DNA of 64,000 nucleotides from Methylophaga sp. (GTDB lineage: Bacteria; Pseudomonadota; Gammaproteobacteria; Nitrosococcales; Methylophagaceae): assembly GCF_030651745.1 (NCBI RefSeq), contig NZ_JAUSCC010000140.1, positions 1 through 64,000 of the forward strand, read 5' to 3'. The translations under genes were made by a program, and so were the position numbers. The notes beneath the pieces were generated by a model. It ran no database searches. It was not told where the DNA came from and saw only the letters and a list, made by a program, of their open reading frames with translations. This document shows positions 54,672 through 64,000 of this stretch, one piece after another (within the stretch, counting starts at the first letter, position 1; each line of letters starts with the position of its first letter).

Positions 54672-55103
54672 TTATTCTTGCCAATCATCATTGGCCATTT
54701 CTTCAAAACGTCCCATATCGCTTCCGCTTTGTTGTTTTATTGCTCTGGCAAGCCAGCTTGATGGCCCTGAACGTAATTCGTTTCTTAAATCGTCTAATAA
54801 GACTTTTATAGAACTGTCATCATTAACTTTGACAGGCTGTATGCCTTTCCCAACTAACTGTTTCACCGCAGAGGCCCCCACCGCCAGGCAATAAACTGCA
54901 GCACAGTCTTTTAGTAAATCAAACTTAACGGCCAGCTTGTCTTCGTTACCATCCTGTTCTTGCATGCCAAACTGTGCCGCCTCAATAAATTCTGTTTGTT
55001 CGGGGTTCACAGCATAAATAGCAAACGATTTGGCCGAGCCAAAATGCTGATTGACATGTTTCATATCAGTTGTAGCAAAAGCTACTTTTATAGAAATATC
55101 CAT
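54672..55103 (-). CDS. nifX: NifX, NifB-co and VK-cluster carrier
   Basis: A 143-residue protein with a single NifX-type domain. VNQHFGSAKSFAIY holds the cofactor-binding His. I use the ATG at 55103 (MDISIKVAF), with GAGGA before it, rather than upstream in-frame starts that lie in the nifN end. It is 44 bases after nifN. Confidence 0.93.
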   Translation of the reverse strand: MDISIKVAFATTDMKHVNQHFGSAKSFAIYAVNPEQTEFIEAAQFGMQEQDGNEDKLAVKFDLLKDCAAVYCLAVGASAVKQLVGKGIQPVKVNDDSSIKVLLDDLRNELRSGPSSWLARAIKQQSGSDMGRFEEMANDDWQE

Positions 55104-55147
55104 AAAAATCCTCTGTGGTTCACTGTGAACCACGTACATACGTCTAG

Positions 55148-56536
55148 TTAATGACATGACGGTGTTTTTTCATGTAATGGTTTCTGGTCATAGACCGAGT
55201 GATAAACGGCTATATCTTCATGAGCAAAGTTAATGACTAGATTGGCTATATCAAATAAGGCTTGGCGAGTACCTCGATAACCAATCCACGTTTTTTGATA
55301 ACCGCCAATTACATCGTATAGTGGAAAACCTGCTCTCAATATAGGTACAGCAAGACGTTCTGCCGTATCAACTGCATGTGAATTACCAATCAACAATTGG
55401 GCTTTGTTGTCTTTGGCAATAAACTCTAGATCTTCTAAATCACCAATTTTCACGCTTGAAATTGGCAACTGGCTTAAGCTGTCAGCCATACTTGGGGCAA
55501 CAGCTGCCACCACTTCTGAACCCATTTCCTGCAGTAAATGCGTAAAGGCATTGAGTTGATCCGGATCGGCTGCAATCGCAACTCGCAGCTGACCTAACAT
55601 GAAGTGGGTATCTAGCATGGCATCTTGTAACTGCATACGCTGACGTTCAATACGTTCAGGTACCTGATTGCCACTGATAGTTGCGAGTGCAGCAACCAAT
55701 GCATCATTGGCTGCCAGGCCATAAAGATGATCAAACTGATAACTCGGCACACCGGTTTTATTTGCTAATATTTCACCGGCTTTTTGCAGTGATGCACCAA
55801 TCACAATACTTGCTTTAGCATCCCCTAATGTTGCCAGTTCAGAAACCGCCGTTCCGCCAATTGTCACTGGTGAAAACTCTTCTTCGGTCAATGAACCATC
55901 TAAAGAATTGGCAATATCGGGAATAAATACCGGACGCAGATCAAATTGTTCAATCCATTCTGTCAGTGATTCAATGTCACTGGGCGTCAGCATCGCGCTG
56001 CACAGCACATTGACCTGACGTTTTCGATACCCAGGCTTGGTGCCAGCATCCTTAGCATCCGGCACTAAGGTTTTAATGATTTCAGTGATCGTTGCGGCAT
56101 AACCCGTTTCAACACAGCCACTGAAGTCAGGTGTATTGACGGCCACCACGGCTACATCGGCAAATTGTGGATAAGTGTTTCTAAACACTTTGACACTTCC
56201 ATGTACATCTGCGCCTTGTGTTTCTGCCAGGCCAGTAGTAAGCACTGTGATTAAAGCTGGATGATTCTTTTCCGCAATTGCCCGCAAACCTTCAACCACA
56301 TTTTCATCAGCGCCCATAACGGAACTACCTTGATCCATGGCAGTAGACTGCAGAGGGATTGGCTCGCGAAAATGACGAACAAAAAACACTTTTGCAAAGG
56401 CAGTACAACCTTGTGAACCATGCAACATAGGCATTGCACGATTAAACCCTAAGGTTGCCAAAGAGCCACCAATAGGTTGACTGGCTTTTAATGGATTAAC
56501 CGATAAGGCTTTGTTACGTTTGATGATATCGGCCAT
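55148..56536 (-). CDS. nifN: NifN, FeMo-co scaffold subunit beta
   Basis: A 462-residue protein, homologous to Nif[21 protein letters not shown] holds the conserved cluster-ligand region. With NifE it forms the scaffold that converts NifB-co to FeMo-co precursor. It follows nifE by one base. Confidence 0.96.
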   Translation of the reverse strand: MADIIKRNKALSVNPLKASQPIGGSLATLGFNRAMPMLHGSQGCTAFAKVFFVRHFREPIPLQSTAMDQGSSVMGADENVVEGLRAIAEKNHPALITVLTTGLAETQGADVHGSVKVFRNTYPQFADVAVVAVNTPDFSGCVETGYAATITEIIKTLVPDAKDAGTKPGYRKRQVNVLCSAMLTPSDIESLTEWIEQFDLRPVFIPDIANSLDGSLTEEEFSPVTIGGTAVSELATLGDAKASIVIGASLQKAGEILANKTGVPSYQFDHLYGLAANDALVAALATISGNQVPERIERQRMQLQDAMLDTHFMLGQLRVAIAADPDQLNAFTHLLQEMGSEVVAAVAPSMADSLSQLPISSVKIGDLEDLEFIAKDNKAQLLIGNSHAVDTAERLAVPILRAGFPLYDVIGGYQKTWIGYRGTRQALFDIANLVINFAHEDIAVYHSVYDQKPLHEKTPSCH

Positions 56537-56537
56537 A

Positions 56538-57929
56538 CTACGCCGCCTTATCTTTATGCCAGGGGGCTTTTGCTCGAACCGCAGGCCAGACGGGGCTTTC
56601 TATGGTTAACGCTAATTGGCGTACCAATTCCAACATGCCATCGTAGCCAGCGTAACCAAACTCGCGTTCCTGGTTAATATCTAAAAATGGCACTTTGGCT
56701 TTTAAGGCGGTGTACATATTGCGTCCACCAGCAATCAATATGTCGGCTTTATAGTCTTTAACTACCTGCAATAATGCTTTCGGGCTGCCATCTTCTAACA
56801 TCAATGTGTCTTCACCCATCAATTCACGAATTCTGGCTTTATCTTCTTCGGTAGACTTTTTGGTACCCGTTGCAACAACGACCATACCCAGATCTTGCAA
56901 GGCTGAAATAACCGACCAACTCTTAACACCACCAGTAAACAACAGCACTCGTTTACCGTTCAACCGTTGCTTCCAGGGGATCAGTAATTCCCGAATCCGT
57001 GTTTCTTCACGTTCAATAAGCGCTTCAGTACGTGCAGTCAAACCCTCATCGTTAATGACTTTAGCAAAATCACGTAATGCTTGGCTGGTATCAGTAATGC
57101 CATAGAAACTGCCTTCAAACCAAGGAGTACCAAACGCTTTTTGCAGTTTGCGAGCAACATTGATCATGGCTTTTGAGCACACCATCATGTTGACTTCGGC
57201 TTTATGCATGGTTTGCACTTCACGAAAACGTGCATCACCCGACAATGTACACAGCACACGTAGGCCTAATTCATCAAGCAACGGTAATACATGCCAGAAT
57301 TCACCAGCAATGTTGTATTCACCGACTAAATTGACATCATGGACTGTAATGCCTGGTCGTTGTGTCCCTTCCGGTAAGGGATCGGGATCGCGTGTGCCCA
57401 TGACATGATTAAACATGGCATCACCAGCAATACGATTACCTAGATTCTTGGTGCCATAAAAGCCAGCAGAATCAATTGGGATAACCGGAGTTCCCCATTT
57501 TTCCTGTGCCGCTTTACAGATTGCATTGATGTCATCACCAATCAGCGCTGGCACACAGGTGTTATAGATAAATACGGCAGGAGGATTATAGGTATCAATC
57601 GCCTGTTTGATTGAATGAAGCAAGCGTTTTTCAGCACGCCCCATAATGATGTCTTGCTCGGTTAAATCCGTAGTCATACCAATACGGTACAACTGGGATC
57701 CTGATGAACGTGTACCACGGTTGTCCCATGAACTACCAGCACAGGCAATAGGCCCATGAACTATATGTGCCACATCTGCAATGGGTAACAAAGCAATTTG
57801 AGCACCATCAAATGCACAGCCTCCAGCAGCAGAACCCGGCTTAGGTTTTGCACAACCTGATTTCTCCTTTTTGTTGTGCTCACATGCCGGTTCATCCAGT
57901 AATTCGGCAATGTCTTTGCTTGACTTCAT
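56538..57929 (-). CDS. nifE: NifE, FeMo-co scaffold subunit alpha
   Basis: A 463-residue protein, homologous to NifD. The N-terminus has [44 protein letters not shown] and [17 protein letters not shown] are typical. It is the first gene of the long nifENX operon, behind a sigma-54 promoter and NifA site. Confidence 0.97.
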   Translation of the reverse strand: MKSSKDIAELLDEPACEHNKKEKSGCAKPKPGSAAGGCAFDGAQIALLPIADVAHIVHGPIACAGSSWDNRGTRSSGSQLYRIGMTTDLTEQDIIMGRAEKRLLHSIKQAIDTYNPPAVFIYNTCVPALIGDDINAICKAAQEKWGTPVIPIDSAGFYGTKNLGNRIAGDAMFNHVMGTRDPDPLPEGTQRPGITVHDVNLVGEYNIAGEFWHVLPLLDELGLRVLCTLSGDARFREVQTMHKAEVNMMVCSKAMINVARKLQKAFGTPWFEGSFYGITDTSQALRDFAKVINDEGLTARTEALIEREETRIRELLIPWKQRLNGKRVLLFTGGVKSWSVISALQDLGMVVVATGTKKSTEEDKARIRELMGEDTLMLEDGSPKALLQVVKDYKADILIAGGRNMYTALKAKVPFLDINQEREFGYAGYDGMLELVRQLALTIESPVWPAVRAKAPWHKDKAA

Positions 57930-57961
57930 AGCACCATACCTAAATTGTTTAATAGAGGTAT

Positions 57962-57977
57962 AGCAACCAGTGTGCCA
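57962..57977 (-). promoter_or_regulatory. Sigma-54 promoter of the nifENX operon
   Basis: On the minus strand it reads TGGCACACTGGTTGCT, a full match to the consensus. The transcript should start near 57951, about 22 bases before nifE. The first 15 bases are the same as in the iscA-nifU promoter at 26430. Confidence 0.93.
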
Positions 57978-58021
57978 CTTGATAAATTGCTGTTTTTATT
58001 GGGGTTTGGCGTATTTTGTTT

Positions 58022-58037
58022 TGTAGCAAATACGACA
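58022..58037. promoter_or_regulatory. NifA upstream activator site for nifE
   Basis: TGT-AGCAAATACG-ACA, one base different from the sites at 15199 and 45670. It lies about 70-85 bases before the predicted nifE start. Confidence 0.85.
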
Positions 58038-58203
58038 ATTTAAGCTTTTTCGTGTGACATCAACAATGACAGCAGCTGCAAAAATCTGCGTTGTCTTTGT
58101 TTCAATTAACGGTTTATAGCTTTGTATAAGGAGAGATCACCGTCGATCGCTTTAGGGAACCAATAAACGATGCCCTGCTTCTCCAGGTTGATCATAGTGA
58201 TGG

Positions 58204-59160
58204 TTAAACGTTATAGGGCATGGCTATCCATGATTTAAGCACCGCTGCATCGCGTTGTGGTAGATACGCAAAATCACCCGAAATATCTTGATAAACCGCT
58301 TCGCCATTATGAGCCGATACCAACATCCCTTTCACCATGTAGAAATACCATGCAAAGCTATAACCTGCTTTACGATCAAAGCGTGTCAAAAGACTATGCA
58401 GATTATTGCCTTGTTTATCTACGAAATCTTCCAGCTGCGGTAAATTAACGGAGGTTAAATTCACAATATCAGCATTGATGATTTGTTCACCATAACGTCC
58501 CGTATGGAAGTAAGGCTGAATGATCCAATAATTGCAGAAATGTGCGGCAGTTGCAGATGTACTATTATTCCAATCATCCAGAAAGCGTTTCACTGGATGT
58601 TCGTTGTGGTGTGAATTCAAGGTGCTAATAAACAGTGCCATATCGGTTTTACGTCGGTATTGATAGTGCGAATGTCCGACATTAAATTGTTCGATTAATG
58701 CAGGTGTAATTGGATCGATAATATCTTCTAAATCTTCTGGCAACGCATCTTCATTCATCAGAAGCCTGTCGGCAACTTCATGGGTTTTATCAATTTCGAT
58801 TAAGATAAACTGTTGTGCTGTAAGACCGGTTTCTACAACAAAATACAGGGTGCGTCCTATATGTTTGGTTGCGATATAATCTTGCTCTAAACCATATTCG
58901 ATCAGGGTTTGAAAATTCTGACCACACTCCAGAAAGCTGCGTTCAACCCATTCGGTTAAATCACCGGCTATACGTTTACCTCTACGGTCAACGACACCTC
59001 CGAGTTTATACCATTCATCGCTGGTGCGAGCTAAACGAACTGGATAGTCACGGCAGACTTTCTGTAATTTAATCAGTAACGATGCGTCATCTTTCGTCGC
59101 AATCAGATCCTTACATAGATGACTGATCTGTTGTCCTGTTAACTGTAATGCTTCACTCAT
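58204..59160 (-). CDS. Hypothetical protein, end of the nifDKTY-lrv operon
   Basis: A 318-residue soluble protein. The central part has GLTAQQFILIEIDKTHEVADR and the C-terminus has WYFYMVKGMLVSAHNGEAVYQD. No Cys cluster is obvious. No family is recognised. It overlaps lrv by eight bases, so it is coupled to it. Confidence 0.78.
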   Translation of the reverse strand: MSEALQLTGQQISHLCKDLIATKDDASLLIKLQKVCRDYPVRLARTSDEWYKLGGVVDRRGKRIAGDLTEWVERSFLECGQNFQTLIEYGLEQDYIATKHIGRTLYFVVETGLTAQQFILIEIDKTHEVADRLLMNEDALPEDLEDIIDPITPALIEQFNVGHSHYQYRRKTDMALFISTLNSHHNEHPVKRFLDDWNNSTSATAAHFCNYWIIQPYFHTGRYGEQIINADIVNLTSVNLPQLEDFVDKQGNNLHSLLTRFDRKAGYSFAWYFYMVKGMLVSAHNGEAVYQDISGDFAYLPQRDAAVLKSWIAMPYNV

Positions 59161-59893
59161 CTTTTGCTTCCAAACGTTGTTTTGCTAACAGTCTGATATC
59201 TTGTTCTTCATCATTTAATACGTGTGTTACCGCAGTTAATGGCACATGTTGAGCGGCGGTATAACGGACTAACCAGTCTTCATCATCAAGAAAACACACG
59301 GCTTCTTCATCTGACATTCGCTGGGCAATGATGCGTCTGACTTCGGGAGCTGGGTCGTCTTTCATCAGGCCCAGGCTGACATCTGGTATTTTTTCGGCCA
59401 CCACTTTTCTGATTTGCAAATCAGGATCGTTAATAAAGCGGAATAAACGCCCAGGCTGCAGTCGCCTGGCAACAGTCAGTCGCACCAGATAGTCTTCATC
59501 ATTTGCCAGTAGCTCTACATCTTGACTTTCAATGCGATCAGCAACTGTCATTCTGACTTCACGATCAAGATCATAAATAAAGGCTTTCAGTTTATGTGCA
59601 GGTAGTCGATAAACAACGGCACGCCGTACTACCTCATCTTCATCATCCATCACTACTTTTAATGCTGATAAAGGCACATAACGCACAGCAATGGCACGTC
59701 GTTCCCAAAATTCATCTTGTAAATAAAGCTGTGCGTATTCTGGGTTTATTCTGAAAAAACGATCTATTTGGCGGCCACTCTCAACAGCAACACAGGTATC
59801 CCCCGGCATACAGCGACCGGCTAGCAGGGTTTTCGACCTAAACCGACAAAAACTACAATCAGCTATTGATGGAGGTAGTGGGATATCCGCCAT
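59153..59893 (-). CDS. LRV-type leucine-rich repeat variant protein
   Basis: A 246-residue protein of the Azotobacter LRV family. An N-terminal Cys motif (CSFCRFRSK, then RCMPGDTC) binds a 4Fe-4S cluster in the known protein. About seven repeats follow with the pattern DxDxxVRxxVAxRL. I use the ATG at 59893 (MADIPLPP). It lies downstream of nifY as in A. vinelandii. The function is unknown. Confidence 0.9.
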   Translation of the reverse strand: MADIPLPPSIADCSFCRFRSKTLLAGRCMPGDTCVAVESGRQIDRFFRINPEYAQLYLQDEFWERRAIAVRYVPLSALKVVMDDEDEVVRRAVVYRLPAHKLKAFIYDLDREVRMTVADRIESQDVELLANDEDYLVRLTVARRLQPGRLFRFINDPDLQIRKVVAEKIPDVSLGLMKDDPAPEVRRIIAQRMSDEEAVCFLDDEDWLVRYTAAQHVPLTAVTHVLNDEEQDIRLLAKQRLEAKDE

Positions 59894-59903
59894 AGAGTTT
59901 TGC

Positions 59904-60170
59904 TTAGTCCTGATAAATTTCGGCAACAACAATGCCTGTTGCATTTTCGAAACTATTGGTTAAGCACATGCAATGATCATGACCATCAACCAGGTATAAA
60001 TTGAAACCATCATGTTCGACCACTGGCTCATTATTCGGGATGTCATCATCATTGCAGTAGGTAAAATGAATGCCTTTATACTGGCTTCGTAAAGACGATA
60101 TGATGGTTTCATCAAGACCACTGTCTGCAATTGAGCTGACAATTTCTGTTAGTGTTTGCGGTTCAATCAT
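59904..60170 (-). CDS. Hypothetical protein between nifY and lrv
   Basis: An 88-residue protein. An N-terminal helix (LTEIVSSIADSGLDETIISSLR) is followed by a beta-rich part (HDGFNLYLVDGHDHCMCLTNSFENATGIVVAEIYQD) with two Cys. It overlaps nifY by four bases. No family is recognised with confidence. Confidence 0.78.
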   Translation of the reverse strand: MIEPQTLTEIVSSIADSGLDETIISSLRSQYKGIHFTYCNDDDIPNNEPVVEHDGFNLYLVDGHDHCMCLTNSFENATGIVVAEIYQD

Positions 60171-60886
60171 ACGGTTACTTTCTCTGTTTTCAGTAAGACT
60201 TTTTTTGGCGTCAAGCCCATTATTTTGGCTAACCAGGGTGGCGGTGATGTAACTAATACCTGCTGAAGTTGTGCAATGATGTCGGCTATTTCTGCCTGAC
60301 CACTTATTTTCATCGGGTGAATGCCTTGCTTAACCACTTTTGCTGCAGCCTGCCCACCGATAGCAATGCCATAAAGCACCTGACAATCTTGAATTAACTC
60401 AGCACGATATTGTTGCTTTTGCTCGGCTTTCAGAGTTGGATCCACATCGACTTTTCTAATATCTATCAGGCGTTGTTCCTGGGACGATAGCTGATAAATA
60501 TAGAACTGCTCACAGGTGCTGAATTGACCATTGATGTTAATACCGTTATCGCTGGCAATGGCTAAGCGAATGGAATATGGGATATCGCCATCCTGGTAGG
60601 CTTTAATGGTTGGCAGATGTGAGTGCTGCTCGTCGGCAACATGAATCGAGTGAAGGTAATCGAGTGAGTTTGATAGTATTGCTTGACTGTATTGTTCGCT
60701 GGCTGTTTGCTCTAACAAAGATTGGTACTCTGATACAGTCAAAGCATGCAGTTTTGGTGCAGTTAATGGCAGACCCAAAGCTTTAGTCAATCTAGTAACC
60801 AGCTGCTTAGGATCAGTATTGGGCAATGCCCTGGCAGCAAGCCCAATACCTAAAGCCAGTTCCCGTGATAAGGTTGACTGGCTCAT
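60167..60886 (-). CDS. nifY: NifY, nitrogenase accessory protein
   Basis: A 239-residue protein with the same two-domain layout as the nafY product at 43228. The cofactor domain has YQDGDIPYSIRLAIAS. At the position of the cofactor His (NGHFGSC in NafY) it reads NGQFSTC. Its place after nifT and a ferredoxin matches nifY in A. vinelandii. Confidence 0.9.
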   Translation of the reverse strand: MSQSTLSRELALGIGLAARALPNTDPKQLVTRLTKALGLPLTAPKLHALTVSEYQSLLEQTASEQYSQAILSNSLDYLHSIHVADEQHSHLPTIKAYQDGDIPYSIRLAIASDNGININGQFSTCEQFYIYQLSSQEQRLIDIRKVDVDPTLKAEQKQQYRAELIQDCQVLYGIAIGGQAAAKVVKQGIHPMKISGQAEIADIIAQLQQVLVTSPPPWLAKIMGLTPKKVLLKTEKVTV

Positions 60887-60890
60887 AACA

Positions 60891-61091
60891 TCAAGCCTCC
60901 AAAGGCAAAATGCAATTGTCTATAGGGCATACCCGAACACATTCAGGTGAATCAAAATCATCCTTACATTCGGTGCAAGTTTTAGCATTTATGGCAAAAA
61001 CAATTGCACCTTCTTTAATGGATACCGTTGGGCAAACTGGTTCACAATCACCACAGGAAATACACTCTTCTTCAACAATATATAAAGCCAT
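60891..61091 (-). CDS. Small 2[4Fe-4S] ferredoxin after nifT
   Basis: A 66-residue ferredoxin (CISCGDCEPVCP and CTECKDDFDSPECVRVCP), resembling the fdxN type without a tail. I use the ATG at 61091 (MALYIVEEE), with GGGGG before it. It lies between nifT and nifY. Confidence 0.92.
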   Translation of the reverse strand: MALYIVEEECISCGDCEPVCPTVSIKEGAIVFAINAKTCTECKDDFDSPECVRVCPIDNCILPLEA

Positions 61092-61110
61092 TTTAAATCC
61101 CCCACTGATA

Positions 61111-61323
61111 TTAAATACGCTTAGCACGTAAGGTAATCGGAATGACAGGCGGTGGACTCATTGGCTCGAAGTAATAACGTGAATCATCGCCTAACACGAC
61201 TTCCCCCCCCCATTTTTCTTCAGTATCAAATTCAATTGATTCAACCGTTTCTTCGAGATCTTTTTTAGCAACATAAAAAAGTAACTTGCCGTCATCTCTT
61301 TTTCTTAACATTACACTAGGCAT
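61111..61323 (-). CDS. nifT: NifT/FixU
   Basis: A 70-residue protein. MLRKRDDGKLLFYVAKKDLEE and WGGEVVLGDDSRYYFEP are typical of NifT/FixU. Its role is unknown. It follows nifK by 67 bases, which contain a strong hairpin. Confidence 0.95.
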   Translation of the reverse strand: MPSVMLRKRDDGKLLFYVAKKDLEETVESIEFDTEEKWGGEVVLGDDSRYYFEPMSPPPVIPITLRAKRI

Positions 61324-61344
61324 AACACAGTCCTTAAGTAGGAT

Positions 61345-61375
61345 ATCTACCGGACTTAAAAAAAGTCCGGTAGAT
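61345..61375 (-). other. Hairpin between nifK and nifT
   Basis: A perfect 13-bp stem (ATCTACCGGACTT with AAGTCCGGTAGAT) around a five-base loop. There is no T-run after it in the direction of transcription. It probably stabilises nifHDK mRNA or reduces read-through, so that nifTY and lrv are made at lower levels. Confidence 0.78.
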
Positions 61376-61390
61376 GATTAGATCTAATAA

Positions 61391-62962
61391 CTAGCGAATT
61401 AAATCGTAGTTATAGTCTGTTGTTCCCATACCCATTGTTTCTTTGTCGAGTTGCTCCAGTACGGCATTAACCAAAGTCGTTAATATATAAATAGCACCTT
61501 CATAACCTAGCGTAGTCATACGATGTAAGTGATGACGATCAAAGATTGGGAAGCCAATACGGATTAATGGCACCTGGAACTCAGCTCCTTTATGAAACGT
61601 GTCACGTTCAATAAATTTGCCGTATGAGTTGCCAATCATAAAATCAGGTTTGTTCGTAAAAACTAATGACCGGAAATGCCATAAATCTTTACCAACGTGT
61701 ACTTTAGAATCCTGACCGTATGGCGATGCTTGTAACATCGCATCCATTGCTTTCATCCAGCGTTTGTTAGCATGGTTGCACAGAATATCTGTTGGTTCTG
61801 CACCTAATTCCAGCAAGAATTTAGTCATACCCATCACATAATCCGCATCACCGTACAGAGCAAACTTTTTGCCATGTAACCATGCATGTGAGTCGGTAAT
61901 CATATCCACTAAACGTCCGCGTTCAACTTCTAAGGATTTAGGAATTGGTTTACCGGTAAGTTCAGATACCGTCATCAAAAACTCATCAGTCCATTGCAGA
62001 CCCATTGGGATATTGATGGCTGTTGCAGGCTGATTCATAACGCCTTTAACATACTTTTTCGTTTTATCTAACTGCCACGGTTGCAACAATAATGTATCAA
62101 TCGCATTTGGTGCATCTTTGATTTCATCCATTGTTGTACCACCGGCATACATACGGAATTCACCGTCGGCTGGTGTATCTAATACTTCAGTTGGATCGCT
62201 TAACAAGGTGTAGTCAACGCCCATTTCTTTCATCATGCGATGCATGACTCGGTAGTTGCCCAAATAGGTTTCAAACCCAGGAACAAGATTGATTTTGCCA
62301 TTTGAACCAACTTCTTTGTCGTCCATATAGTTACGAGTGAAGTAACTTAAAATACCTTCAAACATATTGTCCCAACCGGTTGTATGACTCCCAACAAAAC
62401 TGGGGGTATGTGCAAATGGAACCGGGTATTCCTGTTCAACATAGCCTTCTTTTTTACTGTTATTGATGAACGCATTCAAATCATCACCGATAACTTCTGC
62501 CATACAGGTAGTGGAAACAGCAATCATGTCTGGTTTGTATAATGCTTTAGCATTTTCTAAACCATTCATCATGTTTTTCTGACCACCAAATACCGCAGCA
62601 TCTTCTGTCATAGAATCAGATACACATGAAACCGGTTCTTTAAAATGACGATTGAAGTAAGTACGGAAATACGCAACACAACCCTGAGAACCATGAACAT
62701 AAGGCATTGTTTTTTCAAAACCTAATGCACACAACACCGCACCCAGAGGTTGGCATGCTTTAGCAGGGTTAACCGTTAATGCTTCACGGTTGAAGTTAAT
62801 TTCTTGATATTCAGCAGTGGTTGTCCAATTAAATATCTCATTAATTCTGTCATCAGAATGACGTTCTTCATACGCTGCACGTTTGTTTGCCAAATTTTCC
62901 TTATATTCATCATTTCTGAATAAGGGGTAACTTGCTTTAATATTTTCAACATCTTGACTCAT
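61391..62962 (-). CDS. nifK: NifK, MoFe protein beta subunit
   Basis: A 523-residue subunit. The P-cluster ligands lie in CQPLGAVLC, HGSQGCVAYF and STTCMAEVIGDD. It binds the alpha subunit to form the MoFe protein. It lies 131 bases after nifD. Confidence 0.98.
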   Translation of the reverse strand: MSQDVENIKASYPLFRNDEYKENLANKRAAYEERHSDDRINEIFNWTTTAEYQEINFNREALTVNPAKACQPLGAVLCALGFEKTMPYVHGSQGCVAYFRTYFNRHFKEPVSCVSDSMTEDAAVFGGQKNMMNGLENAKALYKPDMIAVSTTCMAEVIGDDLNAFINNSKKEGYVEQEYPVPFAHTPSFVGSHTTGWDNMFEGILSYFTRNYMDDKEVGSNGKINLVPGFETYLGNYRVMHRMMKEMGVDYTLLSDPTEVLDTPADGEFRMYAGGTTMDEIKDAPNAIDTLLLQPWQLDKTKKYVKGVMNQPATAINIPMGLQWTDEFLMTVSELTGKPIPKSLEVERGRLVDMITDSHAWLHGKKFALYGDADYVMGMTKFLLELGAEPTDILCNHANKRWMKAMDAMLQASPYGQDSKVHVGKDLWHFRSLVFTNKPDFMIGNSYGKFIERDTFHKGAEFQVPLIRIGFPIFDRHHLHRMTTLGYEGAIYILTTLVNAVLEQLDKETMGMGTTDYNYDLIR

Positions 62963-63034
62963 GATAAACTCCTCCGCGCCACTAATCTGTGGACGACGTA
63001 TTAAGAGAAATGGTAGCTAAGCTACTTTCAATTA

Positions 63035-63070
63035 TCTGTGTGGGGTACGGCAACCGCACCCGACTACAGA
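63035..63070 (-). other. Hairpin between nifD and nifK
   Basis: TCTGT...GGGT-A-CGG pairs with CCG-C-ACCC...ACAGA around the loop CAA, with short internal loops. The 131-base gap 62963-63093 also holds a second hairpin (GTAGC-TTA-GCTAC on the minus strand, near 63013-63025). They probably tune relative nifD and nifK expression. Confidence 0.55.
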
Positions 63071-63093
63071 CATTTACCTTTTTTAAAAAAGTA

Positions 63094-63999
63094 TCAGGCA
63101 CTTGCAGCAACAGCGACATCAGTTGCCACGTCTTGCTTCCAAGGTGCTTTAATACTTTTCCAACATGGATTATTAATAGTCATATCCATATCGCGGGCAA
63201 AAATAGCGAAGCCATCGTAACCATGATAAGGGCCTGAATAATCCCAAGAGTGCATCTGACGGAAAGGCACACCCATTTTTTGGAATATGTATTTTTCCTT
63301 GATGCCTGAACCGATAAGATCTGGTTGAACTTTTTTAACAAATTCCTCGAATTCATAACCAGTTACATCATCGTAAAGCAGGGTTGCATTACCCATTTCT
63401 TTGATAGTGCGATCGTAGTCATCGTTATGACCAAACTCGTAACCGGTACCGACAACTTCCATCCCTAAGTCTTCATAAGCACCGATGACGTGACGAGGAC
63501 GCAGACCACCAACGTATAACATCACGCGTTTGCCTTGTAGACGAGGTTTGTACTTAGCAATAACCGCGTCGTATTCAGCTTTATATTTTTCAATTACACG
63601 TTCTGCACCTTCTTTGATTTTGTCATCAAAATGCGCCGCAATTGCACGTAAGGATTCAGCGATCTTGGTTGGGCCAAAGAAGTTATACTCGATCCAGGGA
63701 ATGCCATATTTCTCTTCCATATGACGAGAGATATAGTTCATTGAACGATAACAATGAATAAGATTTAATTTAACTTTTGATGTGTTTTCAATTTCAGCAA
63801 TCGTGCCATCACCAGACCATTGAGCCACAACGTTCAGGCCCATATCTTCTAATAATGTGCGTGAAGCCCACGCATCACCACCGATGTTGTAGTCACCAAT
63901 AACAGCAACGTCATATGGTGACGTTTCATAGGGTGTTTCTTTTTCAGCAGCAGGATCCAGGACCCAGTCACGTACTGCATCATTCGCAATATGATGACC
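63094..63999 (-). CDS. nifD: NifD, MoFe protein alpha subunit, 3' part
   Basis: The C-terminal 301 residues are in the window; the reading frame stays open to the right edge ([15 protein letters not shown] upstream of the first internal ATG at 63843). [24 protein letters not shown] and [25 protein letters not shown] include the FeMo-co ligand His region. The rest of nifD and presumably nifH lie beyond the edge. Confidence 0.97.
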   Translation of the reverse strand, partial: GHHIANDAVRDWVLDPAAEKETPYETSPYDVAVIGDYNIGGDAWASRTLLEDMGLNVVAQWSGDGTIAEIENTSKVKLNLIHCYRSMNYISRHMEEKYGIPWIEYNFFGPTKIAESLRAIAAHFDDKIKEGAERVIEKYKAEYDAVIAKYKPRLQGKRVMLYVGGLRPRHVIGAYEDLGMEVVGTGYEFGHNDDYDRTIKEMGNATLLYDDVTGYEFEEFVKKVQPDLIGSGIKEKYIFQKMGVPFRQMHSWDYSGPYHGYDGFAIFARDMDMTINNPCWKSIKAPWKQDVATDVAVAASA

Positions 64000-64000
64000 T

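Overview
This 64 kb window comes from a diazotrophic gammaproteobacterium whose nitrogen-fixation genes follow the Azotobacter vinelandii plan (rnf, nifLA, nifB-fdxN-nifO-nifQ, nifUSV-cysE-nifWZM-clpX, nifF, nifENX, nifDKTY-lrv), packed here into one locus of about 54 kb. The genus cannot be fixed from the sequence alone. The base composition is moderate, with an AT-rich island at about 6.7-9.2 kb. The NifL-type regulation, the NrdA with two ATP cones and the cyanide-insensitive-type bd oxidase all fit Gammaproteobacteria.

Layout. 0-2.4 kb: cytochrome bd-type quinol oxidase (cydAB, minus strand) and a small membrane protein. 2.5-6.7 kb: class Ia ribonucleotide reductase nrdAB behind a DnaA box and a pair of NrdR boxes. 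6.7-9.7 kb: an AT-rich accessory island with a TIR domain fused to a DnaB-like helicase motor, a small membrane protein, two REPIN-like repeats and a frameshifted REP-associated transposase. 9.7-15.1 kb: rnfABCDGEH (minus). 15.4-23.6 kb: nifL-nifA, then a nifB operon that also carries nifO, a flavodiiron protein, a 2Fe-2S ferredoxin, a Shethna FeSII-like protein and nifQ. 23.6-26.3 kb: a TPMT-type methyltransferase, then a minus-strand pair (NifZ-like protein and a double nitroreductase). 26.5-36.3 kb: iscA-nifU-nifS-nifV-(58-aa ORF)-cysE-TPR-nifW-nifZ-nifM-clpX-(Grx-BolA fusion)-rseC-orf. 36.6-37.1 kb: nifF. 37.3-38.6 kb: dadA. 38.7-42.2 kb: selO, an AAA+ ATPase and a small ORF. 42.6-45.5 kb: two unknown genes, rhodanese, nafY and clpP. 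45.8-46.7 kb: bacteriohemerythrin and a Nif11 protein. 47.1-49.6 kb: modABC. 49.7-57.9 kb: the long nifE-nifN-nifX operon with ferredoxins and unknown genes. 58.2-64 kb: nifD (cut by the window edge), nifK, nifT, ferredoxin, nifY, an unknown gene, lrv and another unknown gene.

Regulation can be read directly. Sigma-54 promoters (TGGC...TGC with correct GG-GC spacing) paired with NifA upstream activator sites (TGT-N10-ACA) precede rnfA, nifB, iscA-nifU, nifF, selO, the clpP/nafY operon, the hemerythrin gene, nif11, modA and nifE. Three of the activator sites share the extended core TGTAGCAAAYACGACAAT. The genes together supply reductant (Rnf, NifF, ferredoxins), cofactor assembly (NifB/Q/E/N/X/V, NafY/NifY), Fe-S supply (NifU/S, IscA, CysE, Grx-BolA), Mo uptake (ModABC), oxygen protection (FeSII, flavodiiron protein, perhaps hemerythrin) and protein turnover (ClpX, ClpP). 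The candidates for undescribed biology are the TIR-DnaB fusion and the NifA-linked selO/AAA+ operon.
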